A program made the position numbers and the translations under genes. The notes under the pieces were generated by a model. That model was not told the origin of the DNA. It saw only the letters and a program-made list of their open reading frames with translations, and ran no database searches. From contig CAYZME010000065.1 of NCBI GenBank assembly GCA_964479435.1, forward strand, positions 1 to 10,858: a stretch of 10,858 nucleotides of DNA, given 5' to 3'. The DNA comes from JAAYKS01 sp964479435. Its GTDB lineage: Bacteria; Bacillota; Clostridia; Saccharofermentanales; UBA5734. Positions 1-7,534 of this stretch are shown piece by piece (position 1 is the first letter of the stretch; each line of letters starts with the position of its first letter).

Positions 1-164
1 ACGCCATGAAGATCGCGGCGGCCACGGCCATTGCCGGGCTGGTGGCCGACGAGGAACTGCGGCCGGACTATATTTTGCCGGCGGCGTTTGATAGCCGCGT
101 CAAAGACGCGGTCGCCGCCGCGGTGGCGCAGGCCGCCCGCGACAGCGGCGTCGCGCGCATCTGA
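1..164 (+). CDS. Malic enzyme, C-terminal end (partial)
   Basis: Only the last 53 or so codons are present. They are read in frame from base 3 to the TGA at 162-164, and the gene begins outside the window. The residues read A-M-K-I-A-A-A-T-A-I-A-G-L-V-A, then a P-D-Y-I-L-P segment and F-D-S-R-V, followed by an alanine-rich helix. This is how the C-terminus of bacterial NAD(P)-dependent malic enzymes (oxaloacetate-decarboxylating malate dehydrogenase) usually looks: an 'Ala-Ile-Ala' helix, then 'DYI-P-FDxRV'. Such enzymes convert malate to pyruvate, CO2 and NAD(P)H in the cytoplasm. A neighbouring malate/lactate dehydrogenase-family gene fits a malate-related locus, but a terminator separates the two. 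The call rests on a short tail, so the enzyme class is likely and the cofactor is unknown. Confidence 0.72.
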   Translation, partial: AMKIAAATAIAGLVADEELRPDYILPAAFDSRVKDAVAAAVAQAARDSGVARI

Positions 165-176
165 ATCGTACCCCCG

Positions 177-216
177 CCCCCCGCGTACGCCGACCGGACG
201 TGGGGGGCTTTGCTTT
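177..216 (+). terminator. Intrinsic terminator after the malic enzyme gene
   Basis: The arms at 177-186 and 198-207 form a 10-bp stem with six G-C pairs at its base and one G-U pair. The loop is 11 nt. The run CTTTGCTTT follows directly at 208-216. The hairpin lies 12 bases after the malic enzyme stop and ends before the Shine-Dalgarno site of the next gene, the right place to end the upstream transcript. The T-run is broken by G and C, so termination may be partial. No clear promoter lies between the hairpin and the dehydrogenase gene, so some readthrough may be how the downstream pair is expressed. Confidence 0.6.
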
Positions 217-232
217 ATAAGGAGATAAGAAG

Positions 233-1360
233 ATGGAGACCAAAACGACCTGGGTTCCTTTTGATCGGGTCGAACGCTTTATGGCCGACGCGTTCACAGC
301 CCTGGGTGTGCCGCCGGACGACGCGGCCGTGTGCGCCGATGTGTTGATCGAATCGGACAAACGAGGGATCGATTCACACGGGGCCAACCGTTTCAAGCCG
401 ATTTATTATGATCGCATCCGCGCCGGGATCCAGTTCCCCGTGACCCATTACGAGGTCGTGCGCGAGGGGCCGACGACACAAGTGGTCGACGGCCACCATG
501 GCATGGGGATGGTGATCGGGCGGCGCGCGATGCAGACCGCGATCGACAAAGCGCGATTGTACGGCATGGGCATGGTCGCGGTGCGCAACTCGACCCACTA
601 CGGCATCGCCGGCTATTACGCGACGATGGCCACACAGCAGGGGATGATCGGTATCACCGGCACCAACGCGCGGCCTTCGATCGCGCCCACGTTTGGTGTG
701 GAAAACATGCTGGGCACCAATCCGCTGACGTTCGGCATCCCCACCGACGAGGATTTTCCTTTTGTGCTGGATTGCGCGACTTCGATCGTGCAACGCGGCA
801 AAATCGAGTACTACGCGCGGGTGGGGCAGGACACCCCTGCCGGCCAGGTCATCGACACCGCAGGCGCGATCCGCACCGACTCCGCCGGCATTCTCGAAGA
901 TTTGACCCGCGGGACGGCGGCGCTGGCGCCGCTGGGCGGCGTGGGGGAGGAGATGGCGGGGTACAAAGGATACGGCTACGCGACGGTGGTGGAGATTTTG
1001 TCCGCCGCGCTACAGCAAGGTCATTTTTTGCGGATGCTGACCGGGGTGCGCGACGGCAAACAGGTGCCGTATGGGCTGGGCCACTTCTTCCTCGCGATCG
1101 ATGTGGCCGCGTTCACGGAACCGGAGGATTTCCGCCGCACGACGGGCGAGATCCTGCGCGAACTGCGCGGGTCCAAAAAGGCGCCGGGCGCCGCGCGGAT
1201 ATACACCGCGGGAGAGAAAGAGCATTTGGCCTGGCTGGAGCGCCGCCACAAAGGCGTGCCGTTTACGCCGGGCGTGATGGCGGAATTTATCGCGGTGCGG
1301 GACGCGCTGGGGTTGACCGACCACCGTTTCCCATTTGAGGAGGGCGGGGCTGAATCGTGA
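233..1360 (+). CDS. Malate/L-lactate dehydrogenase family oxidoreductase (type 2)
   Basis: This 375-residue protein belongs to the Ldh2 (YlbC/AllD/ComC-like) NAD(P)-dependent oxidoreductases. They interconvert 2-hydroxyacids (malate, L-lactate, ureidoglycolate, sulfolactate) and 2-oxoacids in the cytoplasm, with a fold unrelated to classical MDH/LDH. Visible family signatures are the DSHG motif (residues 47-50), the NSTHYG segment with its conserved His (about 119-124), the TGTNARPSIAP nucleotide/substrate stretch (142-152), the GTNPLTFGIP block (161-170), PFVLDCATS (176-184) and GYKGYGYA near 243-250. Length is normal for the family (about 330-370). The ATG at 233 is supported by AAGGAGA at 219-225. 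The stop overlaps the GTG of glpK by four bases, so the two genes are surely co-transcribed. The exact substrate cannot be read from sequence. Malate is the best guess given the malic enzyme next door. Confidence 0.88.
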   Translation: METKTTWVPFDRVERFMADAFTALGVPPDDAAVCADVLIESDKRGIDSHGANRFKPIYYDRIRAGIQFPVTHYEVVREGPTTQVVDGHHGMGMVIGRRAMQTAIDKARLYGMGMVAVRNSTHYGIAGYYATMATQQGMIGITGTNARPSIAPTFGVENMLGTNPLTFGIPTDEDFPFVLDCATSIVQRGKIEYYARVGQDTPAGQVIDTAGAIRTDSAGILEDLTRGTAALAPLGGVGEEMAGYKGYGYATVVEILSAALQQGHFLRMLTGVRDGKQVPYGLGHFFLAIDVAAFTEPEDFRRTTGEILRELRGSKKAPGAARIYTAGEKEHLAWLERRHKGVPFTPGVMAEFIAVRDALGLTDHRFPFEEGGAES

Positions 1361-2865
1361 AATCATATGTGCTGGCACTCGACCAGGGGACGACCAGCTC
1401 ACGGGCCATTTTATACGACCGCCAGGCCCGGCCGCTGGCGCAGGCGCAAATCGAATTCCCGCAGATCTACCCCCGGCCCGGCTGGGTGGAACATGACCCG
1501 GCGGATATCCTGGACAGTCAATTTGCCGCCGCGCGCGCCTGTGTGGAACAAGCCGGTGTGCGGCCGGATGAAATCGCCGCCATCGGCATCACCAACCAAC
1601 GTGAGACCACCTTGTTGTGGGACCGCGTCAGCGGGCGGCCGGCGTACCATGCCATCGTCTGGCAATGCCGCCGCTCGGCCCCGCAGTGCGCGCGCCTGCT
1701 GGCGGCGGGGGACCAGGAAGCGATCCGGGAGCGCACGGGCCTGGTCATCGACGCGTATTTTTCGGCGACAAAAATCCAATGGCTGCTCGAGCATGAGCCG
1801 GAAATCGCGCGGGCGGCCGCCGCGGGCGAGTTGGCCTTTGGCACCGTCGACACTTGGCTGATCTGGCATCTGACCGGCGGGCGCGTGCACGCGACCGATG
1901 TCACCAACGCTGCGCGCACGCTGCTGATGGATCTGGAACGACGGACATGGGATCCCTGGTTGTGCGCACGCATGGGGATCCCACTTTCCCTGTTGCCGCG
2001 GATCCATCCGTCCAGCGGCTGGATTGGCGAAGTGGCCGCGGGGGTGCCGGGCATGGAAGCGTTTGCCGGCATCCCGATCACCGGCGTGGCTGGCGACCAA
2101 CACGCGGCATTGTTCGGTCAGGCCTGCCTACAGGCGGGCAGTGCCAAAAACACCTATGGCACCGGGTGCTTTTTGCTGATGAACACCGGCGCACAGCGGG
2201 TTCACTCGCATGCGGGCCTGTTGTCGACCCTGGCCTGGGAGACCGGCGAGGGGGTGTGTTATGCCCTGGAAGGATCGGTGTTCAACGCCGGCTCGTCGGT
2301 GCAATGGCTCCGCGACGAGCTGGGGATTGTGCGGACCGCGGCCGAGTGTAGCGCGTTGGCGGCCACGGTACCCAGCGCCGACGACCTGTATTTTGTCTCT
2401 GCCTTTACAGGGCTGGGCGCGCCGCACTGGGACATGTACGCGCGCGGCCTGATGATCGGTTTGACCCGCGGCACCCATCGCGCGCAGATCGCGCGCGCCG
2501 TGCTGGACGGGATCGCCTACCAGGTGGCGGATTTGATTGACGCGATGGAACAAGACGCCGGCATGCGCCTGACCGTTTTGCGCGCCGACGGCGGCGCCAG
2601 CGCCAGCGAGCCGCTGATGCAGTTTCAGGCCGATTTGCTGGACTGCCGGGTCGAGCGCCCGGCCGATATCGAGACCACCGCCTTGGGGGCCGCTTTTTTT
2701 GCCGGCTTGGCCGCCGGGGTGTGGAACAACAGCCGGGAGATTGTCGAGTTACGCCGCGTCGATCGTGTTTTTACACCCGGGATGTCCCCCGCGCGCCGTC
2801 ACGTCCTGCGCGGAGGTTGGCAACGCGCGCTCTCCCGAGCACGCGATTGGGCGGCGGAAACCTAG
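1357..2865 (+). CDS. glpK: Glycerol kinase
   Basis: At 502 residues this is a full-length FGGY-family kinase that phosphorylates glycerol to sn-glycerol 3-phosphate with ATP, trapping it in the cytoplasm. The N-terminal phosphate loop LDQGTTSSRAILYD is at residues 8-21. The glycerol-binding Arg-Glu of NQRETT are at 82-83 and the Tyr of DAYFSATK at 134. The catalytic Asp is in GVAGDQHAALFGQ (Asp247). The ATP-site blocks YGTGCFLLMNTG (267-278), AFTGLGAPHWD (349-359) and DGGAS (411-415) are all present. It starts at GTG, inside the dehydrogenase stop (GTGA), behind a GAGGAGG at 1337-1343, which implies translational coupling. Met stands where Gram-positive enzymes activated by HPr carry a phosphorylatable His before the GDQ motif. 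No glpF or glpD is visible. Its stop shares CTAG with the convergent gene. Confidence 0.95.
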   Translation: MKSYVLALDQGTTSSRAILYDRQARPLAQAQIEFPQIYPRPGWVEHDPADILDSQFAAARACVEQAGVRPDEIAAIGITNQRETTLLWDRVSGRPAYHAIVWQCRRSAPQCARLLAAGDQEAIRERTGLVIDAYFSATKIQWLLEHEPEIARAAAAGELAFGTVDTWLIWHLTGGRVHATDVTNAARTLLMDLERRTWDPWLCARMGIPLSLLPRIHPSSGWIGEVAAGVPGMEAFAGIPITGVAGDQHAALFGQACLQAGSAKNTYGTGCFLLMNTGAQRVHSHAGLLSTLAWETGEGVCYALEGSVFNAGSSVQWLRDELGIVRTAAECSALAATVPSADDLYFVSAFTGLGAPHWDMYARGLMIGLTRGTHRAQIARAVLDGIAYQVADLIDAMEQDAGMRLTVLRADGGASASEPLMQFQADLLDCRVERPADIETTALGAAFFAGLAAGVWNNSREIVELRRVDRVFTPGMSPARRHVLRGGWQRALSRARDWAAET

Positions 2866-3791
2866 ACCGGCGGCCGCGACGCCTGATACGCCCCGGTTGT
2901 CTCCAAACACGCCGGGTTTTCCAGCAGGCGTGTCATCCCCTGGATGGATTGGGCAAAATAGAAACCGTCGCCGATGCGCTCGTCCAGGGTAAAGCCGATA
3001 TTCATGATCGGGCGCGCCTCGATGGACCCGTCGGGCATCACAACCGCTTCCGGGTGGATGACGCCGATCACGGCAAAGAGGGAAGTGGTGCCCCATTCAT
3101 ATAAATGATGGTACGGCGCGTCGGTGCCGATGCTGCCGAGGTTGGATACAAACGCGCTGGTATGCATCGGGTCGGCCTGGATCAGCGATCGCGGCAGGAT
3201 GCCAAAAAAATCCAGGATTTCCAGAATCTTGACCAGGCCCATCAGCAAGAGTCGCGGCAGGCGCAGGAAGCCATCGAGGATGTGAATGGCGCCGCGGCTG
3301 GTAGCCGGCGCCTGACGCACTTTGTTCACTTCGCCGGCGATGCGGGCACTGATCGTGTCGATGGTGTCATCGGGGTCAAAGGTATGGCGCACGACTTCCT
3401 CTTGCGCTTTTTCGCTGAACGTGCGTTTGACGATAAAGGCGATGTCGATCGTGTCGCGCTGGTACAAGCGGCGACCGATGATGAAGCGGTTGAGGGCGGG
3501 GCGCGCGACAACGGTCTGGATCATCGCCGCCAGCACCGCGTGAAAGACCGTGACTTTGGTGGGCGAGACCTGATTTTTGCGCTCGAGGTAAGCGAGCAGC
3601 GCGGTGGCGTCGACCTTTTGTGTGTAGTAAATCGCCGAGTCGTTGCGGCCTTTCATGACAAAGGGGAAGAAGCGGATAAAGGGGTCGACGCGGCGGACCA
3701 TCCGCCCGTCGGCGCGGTCAGACCAGCGCCGGCGCCGGCGTGTACCGCGAGGTTCTGTCCCGGTTTGTGCCGGCTGCTGTGATTCTTTCAT
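2862..3791 (-). CDS. Stand-alone 2-oxoacid dehydrogenase E2-like (CAT-fold) protein
   Basis: This 309-residue protein resembles the catalytic domain of dihydrolipoamide acyltransferases and chloramphenicol acetyltransferase. The strand-helix stretch from about 78 to 119 (T-V-F-H-A-V-L-A-A-M, then R-P-A-L-N-R-F-I-I-G-R-R-L-Y and D-T-I-D-I-A-F), the S-N-L-G-S-I-G block at 216-222 and the terminal D-E-R-I-G-D-G at 270-276 match in order. No lipoyl or E1/E3-binding domain is present. The first 30 residues are basic and probably disordered. In true E2 and CAT enzymes the last motif is DHRxxDG or HHxxxDG with a catalytic His. Here that position is Glu, so ordinary acyl transfer is doubtful. The ATG has AAAGAGGG five bases upstream (3795-3802). 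It lies 60 bases behind leuS, probably in one transcript. Its substrate is unknown. Confidence 0.78.
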   Translation of the reverse strand: MKESQQPAQTGTEPRGTRRRRRWSDRADGRMVRRVDPFIRFFPFVMKGRNDSAIYYTQKVDATALLAYLERKNQVSPTKVTVFHAVLAAMIQTVVARPALNRFIIGRRLYQRDTIDIAFIVKRTFSEKAQEEVVRHTFDPDDTIDTISARIAGEVNKVRQAPATSRGAIHILDGFLRLPRLLLMGLVKILEILDFFGILPRSLIQADPMHTSAFVSNLGSIGTDAPYHHLYEWGTTSLFAVIGVIHPEAVVMPDGSIEARPIMNIGFTLDERIGDGFYFAQSIQGMTRLLENPACLETTGAYQASRPPV

Positions 3792-3851
3792 ACGCCCTCT
3801 TTCTGCTCAGAAAATCAAGTAAAAATGCCACTAATGAATGACGTAATGACA

Positions 3852-6320
3852 TCAAGGCTTAATAACGACATTGGCCAAGCGCTTGGGTACATAGATAAAT
3901 TTGACAATTTCACGTTTTCCGAGCAGCACTTGCATCCGCGCGTCCGCGAGCACCGCCGCGCGAACATCCTGCTGGCTGGCCACGGCGGGAATATCGAGGC
4001 GGAATTTTACCTGCCCGTTGAGCTGGATCGCGATTTCTACCGTCTCGCGCTCCAGCGCCGCCGGGTCACAAAGCGGCCAGGGCTGGTTGAAGATCGAACC
4101 GGAATAACCGGCACGTTCCCACATTTCTTCCGCAAAGTGCGGCGCGAAAGGAGCCAACAGGCGCAGCAGATCATCGACCGCCGCCACAACAATCGCGCCG
4201 GCCGCGCCTTCGCCCAGGCGCTTGTGAATCGCGTTGAGCAGTTCCATCAGGCGGGCGATCGAGGTGTTGAACTGGAAGCGGTCGGCATCGGTGGTCACGG
4301 CGCGGATGGCGTAATGGTGGGCGTACCGCAAATCGCGGTCGGGACCGGCCGCGGCGGCGGAGGCGTTGGCGCGCAGCGGCAGTGTATCCTCGACCAGCTT
4401 TTCCACCCGCGCGATGAACTTGGCGACGGCACGTACGCCTTCATCGCTCCAGGGCCCGCCTTCAGTATAGGCAAAGCCAAAGGCCAAAAAAGTGCGGAAC
4501 ACATCGGATCCGTACCGCGCGATGTAATCGTCGGGGTTGATGGTGTTGCCCTTGGATTTGGACATTTTCTGCCCGTCGGTCCCCAGGATCGTCCCCTGGT
4601 GGACCAGGGAGCGGAACGGCTCGTCAAAGGACAGGTGTCCCAGATCACGCAAAGCTTTGGTGACAAAGCGCGCGTACAGCAAATGCATGGCCGCGTGTTC
4701 GGCGCCGCCGATGTATTTGTCGACGGGGCACATGCGGTCGACGAGGGCGCGCGAGAACGGCTCGCGGTCGTTGTGCGGGTCGGTAAAGCGGAACTGGTAC
4801 CACGAAGAACAGACAAAAGTGTCCAAGGTATCCGGATCGCGACGGGCCGGCCCGCCGCAGGTCGGGCAAGTGGTTTCGATGAATGAGCGGCATTTGGCCA
4901 AGGGCGATTCGCCGTCGGGGCGAAACTCGACGTCATAGGGCAGCTCGACCGGCAGCTGCTCTTCGGGGACCGGCACCACGCCGCAACGCGGGCAGTGGAT
5001 GATCGGGATGGGGGTGCCCCAGTAGCGCTGGCGTGAGACCAGCCAGTCCCGCAGGCGGTAGTTGATTTTGCGCGCGCCATGCCCGGCGCGCTCCAGATCG
5101 GTCACGATGGCGTCGATGGCCGCCTCAGAAGTCAAGCTGTCATACGCCCCGCTGTCGGTCAGGACCCCGTATTCAACAAACGGCAGGTCGTCGGGCGACC
5201 CGTCGGCGGAGCGGATGACCCGCCGGATGGGGAGCCCGAACCGCGCCGCGAACGCGTAATCCCGCTCGTCGTGCCCGGGCACCGCCATGACCACGCCGGT
5301 GCCATAACCGGCGATGACATAATCCGCGGCCCACACCGGCACCGGCGCGCCCGTCACCGGATGAACGGCGTACGAGCCGGTAAAGACACCGGTTTTTTCC
5401 CGCACCGTCGACATCCGCTCGATGTCCGTCACATGCCGCGTCGCCTCGCGGTAGGCTTCTACCGCTGCGGCGCGATCCGGGGTCGTCAACAGATCGCACA
5501 GCTCGCTTTCCGGCGCGACGACGACATATGTGACACCCATCAGGGTGTCGGCGCGGGTTGTAAAAACCTTGAGCGTGACCGGTTTGCCCTCGCCGTCAAC
5601 CAGAGGCGCACCCGCTTTTACGGCGCCGAATTCGATTTCGGCGCCTTCGGAACGCCCGATCCAGTTGGTTTGGATTTTCTTGGTTTTGTCCGGCCAATCC
5701 AATGCCGGCAAGCCGTCGAGCAACTCTTGTGCGTATGCCGTGATGCGGAAAAACCATTGGGTCAGGTTTTTCCGTGTCACCGGGGCGCCGCAGCGCTCAC
5801 AGGCGCCGTCGTCGACCTGTTCATTGGCCAGCACGGTGTTGCACTGCGGACACCAGTTGACGGGGGCGTTGCTGCGATAGGCCAGGCCATGCTTGTAAAG
5901 TTGCAAAAACAGCCACTGGTTCCAGCGGTAATACTCCGGCATGCAAGTGGCCAACTCATAATCCCAGGCAAACATGCCACCCATCCGGTGCAGCTGCTCC
6001 CGCATCACCTCAATGCTGCGCAGGGTGCTGTCCTGCGGATGGACGCCGGTGCGAATCGCGTAATTTTCGGCCGGCAGGCCGAAGGCGTCAAAGCCCATGG
6101 GCTGAAAAATCTCATACCCCTGCATGCGTTTCATGCGGGCCCACGAATCGGAAAGCGCGTAATTGTACCAATGCCCGACGTGCAGATTGGCCGAGGAAGG
6201 GTAGGAGAACATTTCCAGAACATAGAGCTTTTTGTCCATCCGTTCGGGATGGAAGCGGTACAGCCCGGTTTGCTCCCAGCGCTGTTGCCATTTGCGGTCG
6301 GTCTCGGCGGAGTACGGCAT
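3852..6320 (-). CDS. leuS: Leucyl-tRNA synthetase
   Basis: This 822-residue class I synthetase charges tRNA-Leu with leucine in the cytoplasm. The HIGH-type motif is HVGH at residues 47-50 and KMSKS is at 585-589. The CP1 editing domain is present, with FTTRADT (253-259) and GHDERD holding the conserved Asp (351), so hydrolysis of mischarged tRNA should be intact. Zinc-type Cys pairs occur at CPQC/CERC (157-177) and CPRC/CPTC (443-488). A C-terminal anticodon-binding and tRNA-contacting region follows. The reading frame is open to 6656, but family alignment places the start at the ATG 6318-6320 (M-P-Y-S-A-E-T-D-R-K-W). AAGGAG lies ten bases upstream (6331-6336), and an extension would run through the traX end. 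The gene lies 89 bases behind traX. No T-box leader fits in that gap. Confidence 0.97.
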   Translation of the reverse strand: MPYSAETDRKWQQRWEQTGLYRFHPERMDKKLYVLEMFSYPSSANLHVGHWYNYALSDSWARMKRMQGYEIFQPMGFDAFGLPAENYAIRTGVHPQDSTLRSIEVMREQLHRMGGMFAWDYELATCMPEYYRWNQWLFLQLYKHGLAYRSNAPVNWCPQCNTVLANEQVDDGACERCGAPVTRKNLTQWFFRITAYAQELLDGLPALDWPDKTKKIQTNWIGRSEGAEIEFGAVKAGAPLVDGEGKPVTLKVFTTRADTLMGVTYVVVAPESELCDLLTTPDRAAAVEAYREATRHVTDIERMSTVREKTGVFTGSYAVHPVTGAPVPVWAADYVIAGYGTGVVMAVPGHDERDYAFAARFGLPIRRVIRSADGSPDDLPFVEYGVLTDSGAYDSLTSEAAIDAIVTDLERAGHGARKINYRLRDWLVSRQRYWGTPIPIIHCPRCGVVPVPEEQLPVELPYDVEFRPDGESPLAKCRSFIETTCPTCGGPARRDPDTLDTFVCSSWYQFRFTDPHNDREPFSRALVDRMCPVDKYIGGAEHAAMHLLYARFVTKALRDLGHLSFDEPFRSLVHQGTILGTDGQKMSKSKGNTINPDDYIARYGSDVFRTFLAFGFAYTEGGPWSDEGVRAVAKFIARVEKLVEDTLPLRANASAAAAGPDRDLRYAHHYAIRAVTTDADRFQFNTSIARLMELLNAIHKRLGEGAAGAIVVAAVDDLLRLLAPFAPHFAEEMWERAGYSGSIFNQPWPLCDPAALERETVEIAIQLNGQVKFRLDIPAVASQQDVRAAVLADARMQVLLGKREIVKFIYVPKRLANVVIKP

Positions 6321-6409
6321 GGGGGTTACGCTCCTTGTATGGAAGTGGTGACGTGGTTGGGGTTTGAATTCAAATGTCAATTTTATCACATTCCGAGTCC
6401 GCTGCCCGT

Positions 6410-7285
6410 TTAGCGCCACGCGGCGGCGACCAGCATCAGCAGCGCGATGTGCAGGGGATAGAACAGGTAAAACGCGTATTTGGCGGCCGGGCGCGGCCGC
6501 CGTTCCGGCAGTGGCCGCCGTTCCGGCGGCGGGAGAAAGAGCAGCGGAACGGCCAGCACCGACAGCAACTGCAGGAAGGCCCATTCCAACGCCACGTGTT
6601 GCACCAAGACCCGTATGGGGAAAAACAACAGATTGACGACCAGGATGCCGACCCACGTGCGATTACGCAATGTCCGCTCCGCCGCCGGGTCGTTTTGCGC
6701 TTCGCCGGCGGTCAGCCGCGCAGCGGTGCGGTGAAAAACCACGACATGTGCCAGCCCGTACAGGCCGTAATCGGGCTGGATCAACAGGCAGGCGATCAGT
6801 CCGGCCAGGACAGCCAGCACGCCCAGCGCCATACCTGTGGCCGGGGACAGCCCCGTCGTCCCCGGCGAAAGGCGCACGTGGTAATCCGACGCGCCCGGAA
6901 GGCCCCCGGCCGCGGCGGGAGAGCGCGCCAGTTTCATCGTCGCCACGCAGTCGTACCAGGAGCGGGTCGCCCACTCACAGCCGGTCAGGACGAGGATGGC
7001 GCAGGCGAAGGTGATCAGGACATTGGGCGAAAACCAGAAGCCGGTCAGCTGGCCCGTACAATGGATGATGGCTTCGGCGAGGGCGGCAAACAGCAGCATT
7101 CGCGCCAGATAACGCCGAGGATGGCGCGTACGATACAGACCCAAAGCCACGCCATAGGCAAAGAGAGGGAAGGCCAGCCGCCCGGCCGCGCGCATCAACA
7201 GCACGACGTCCGGCGGCAGCTTATCGGAAAAGAAATAGCCGACATGGTCGATCAGCATCAAGGCACAGGCAATGAGTTTGAGCAT
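6410..7285 (-). CDS. TraX-family integral membrane protein
   Basis: This 291-residue, strongly hydrophobic protein is of the TraX family (named for the F-plasmid factor that N-acetylates pilin). In Bacillota, chromosomal copies are common and of unknown substrate. Family marks include L-I-D-H-V-G at residues 11-16, A-G-R-L-A-F-P-L-F-A-Y at 34-44, F-S-P-N-V-L-I-T-F near 85-93, P-D-Y-G-L-Y-G at 171-177 and the terminal F-Y-L-F-Y-P-L-H at 272-279. Several membrane helices are evident (about 1-18, 34-52, 62-78, 88-103, 152-170, 212-228, 234-252, 270-288). Loops of note are a polar stretch at 104-150 and a Pro/Arg repeat at 252-266. The ATG at 7283-7285 has AGAGG five bases upstream. The frame runs open to 7684, but that part is non-homologous. 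It is probably the first gene of the traX-leuS-E2-like transcript. Confidence 0.85.
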   Translation of the reverse strand: MLKLIACALMLIDHVGYFFSDKLPPDVVLLMRAAGRLAFPLFAYGVALGLYRTRHPRRYLARMLLFAALAEAIIHCTGQLTGFWFSPNVLITFACAILVLTGCEWATRSWYDCVATMKLARSPAAAGGLPGASDYHVRLSPGTTGLSPATGMALGVLAVLAGLIACLLIQPDYGLYGLAHVVVFHRTAARLTAGEAQNDPAAERTLRNRTWVGILVVNLLFFPIRVLVQHVALEWAFLQLLSVLAVPLLFLPPPERRPLPERRPRPAAKYAFYLFYPLHIALLMLVAAAWR

Positions 7286-7343
7286 TCCAACCTCTCGATG
7301 TGGGCGCGGCGCTCCGGGATGGGCGCTCACGCGTCTCTTTGTG

Positions 7344-7372
7344 AGAATAGCACCCGCCCCCCGGGTTGCCAA
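7344..7372 (-). promoter_or_regulatory. Probable SigA-type promoter of traX
   Basis: Read on the minus strand, TTGGCA (7367-7372) is followed after exactly 17 bases by TATTCT (7344-7349). The -35 matches consensus at 5 of 6 positions and the -10 at 4 of 6. Transcription would start near 7337, giving a leader of about 50 bases to the traX ATG. The promoter faces away from the mreB/mbl promoter, with only 26 bases between the two -35 boxes. Confidence 0.55.
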
Positions 7373-7398
7373 GCCGGCCTTTCGCGCCAGCCACTTGC

Positions 7399-7427
7399 TT
7401 GCGTGCCAAAAAGGGATATTGTATGAT
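7399..7427 (+). promoter_or_regulatory. Probable promoter of the mreB/mbl gene
   Basis: TTGCGT (7399-7404) and TATGAT (7422-7427) are separated by 17 bases. The -10 is good (5 of 6), and the -35 keeps only the TTG. Transcription would start near 7434, leaving a leader of about 100 bases that contains the 14-bp tandem repeat. A TTGACG at 7431-7436 looks like a -35 but has no -10 at the right distance. Confidence 0.5.
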
Positions 7428-7452
7428 AGGTTGACGTATTTATAGCACCTGT

Positions 7453-7508
7453 CGGCGGTGCCGTATCGGCGGTGCCGTATCGGCAGTGCCGTATCGGCGA
7501 TGCCGATG
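7453..7508 (+). repeat. 14-bp tandem repeat, four units, in the mreB/mbl leader
   Basis: Units lie at 7453-7466, 7467-7480, 7481-7494 and 7495-7508. The first two are identical (CGGCGGTGCCGTAT), the third differs by one base, and the fourth has drifted. Each unit holds CGGC-3 nt-GCCG. Neighbouring units also join as GCCG-TAT-CGGC, so the RNA can pair within units or across their borders. The repeat ends 10 bases before the Shine-Dalgarno GGAGAGGG at 7518-7525. Because 14 is not a multiple of three and the repeat lies upstream of the start, it is not coding. Confidence 0.85.
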
Positions 7509-7534
7509 GCTTGTTTCGGAGAGGGACCTCGGAT

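Noticed and set aside
6375..6380. Perfect TTGACA on the minus strand between traX and leuS as a leuS promoter
   Set aside because: No -10-like hexamer lies 16-18 bases downstream. It may be chance, and leuS can be transcribed from the traX promoter.
6321..6409. T-box riboswitch for leuS
   Set aside because: Only 89 bases are available, and I see no specifier stem, T-box sequence or terminator/antiterminator pair.
6321..6656. Long N-terminal extension of leuS, up to about 112 extra residues
   Set aside because: It overlaps the traX coding end and has no LeuRS homology. The ATG at 6318-6320 with AAGGAG upstream gives a standard N-terminus.
7472..7534. Earlier start for mreB/mbl at 7472
   Set aside because: The extra 21 residues would be encoded by the 14-bp repeat and are not MreB-like. 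The GGAGAGGG site serves the ATG at 7535.
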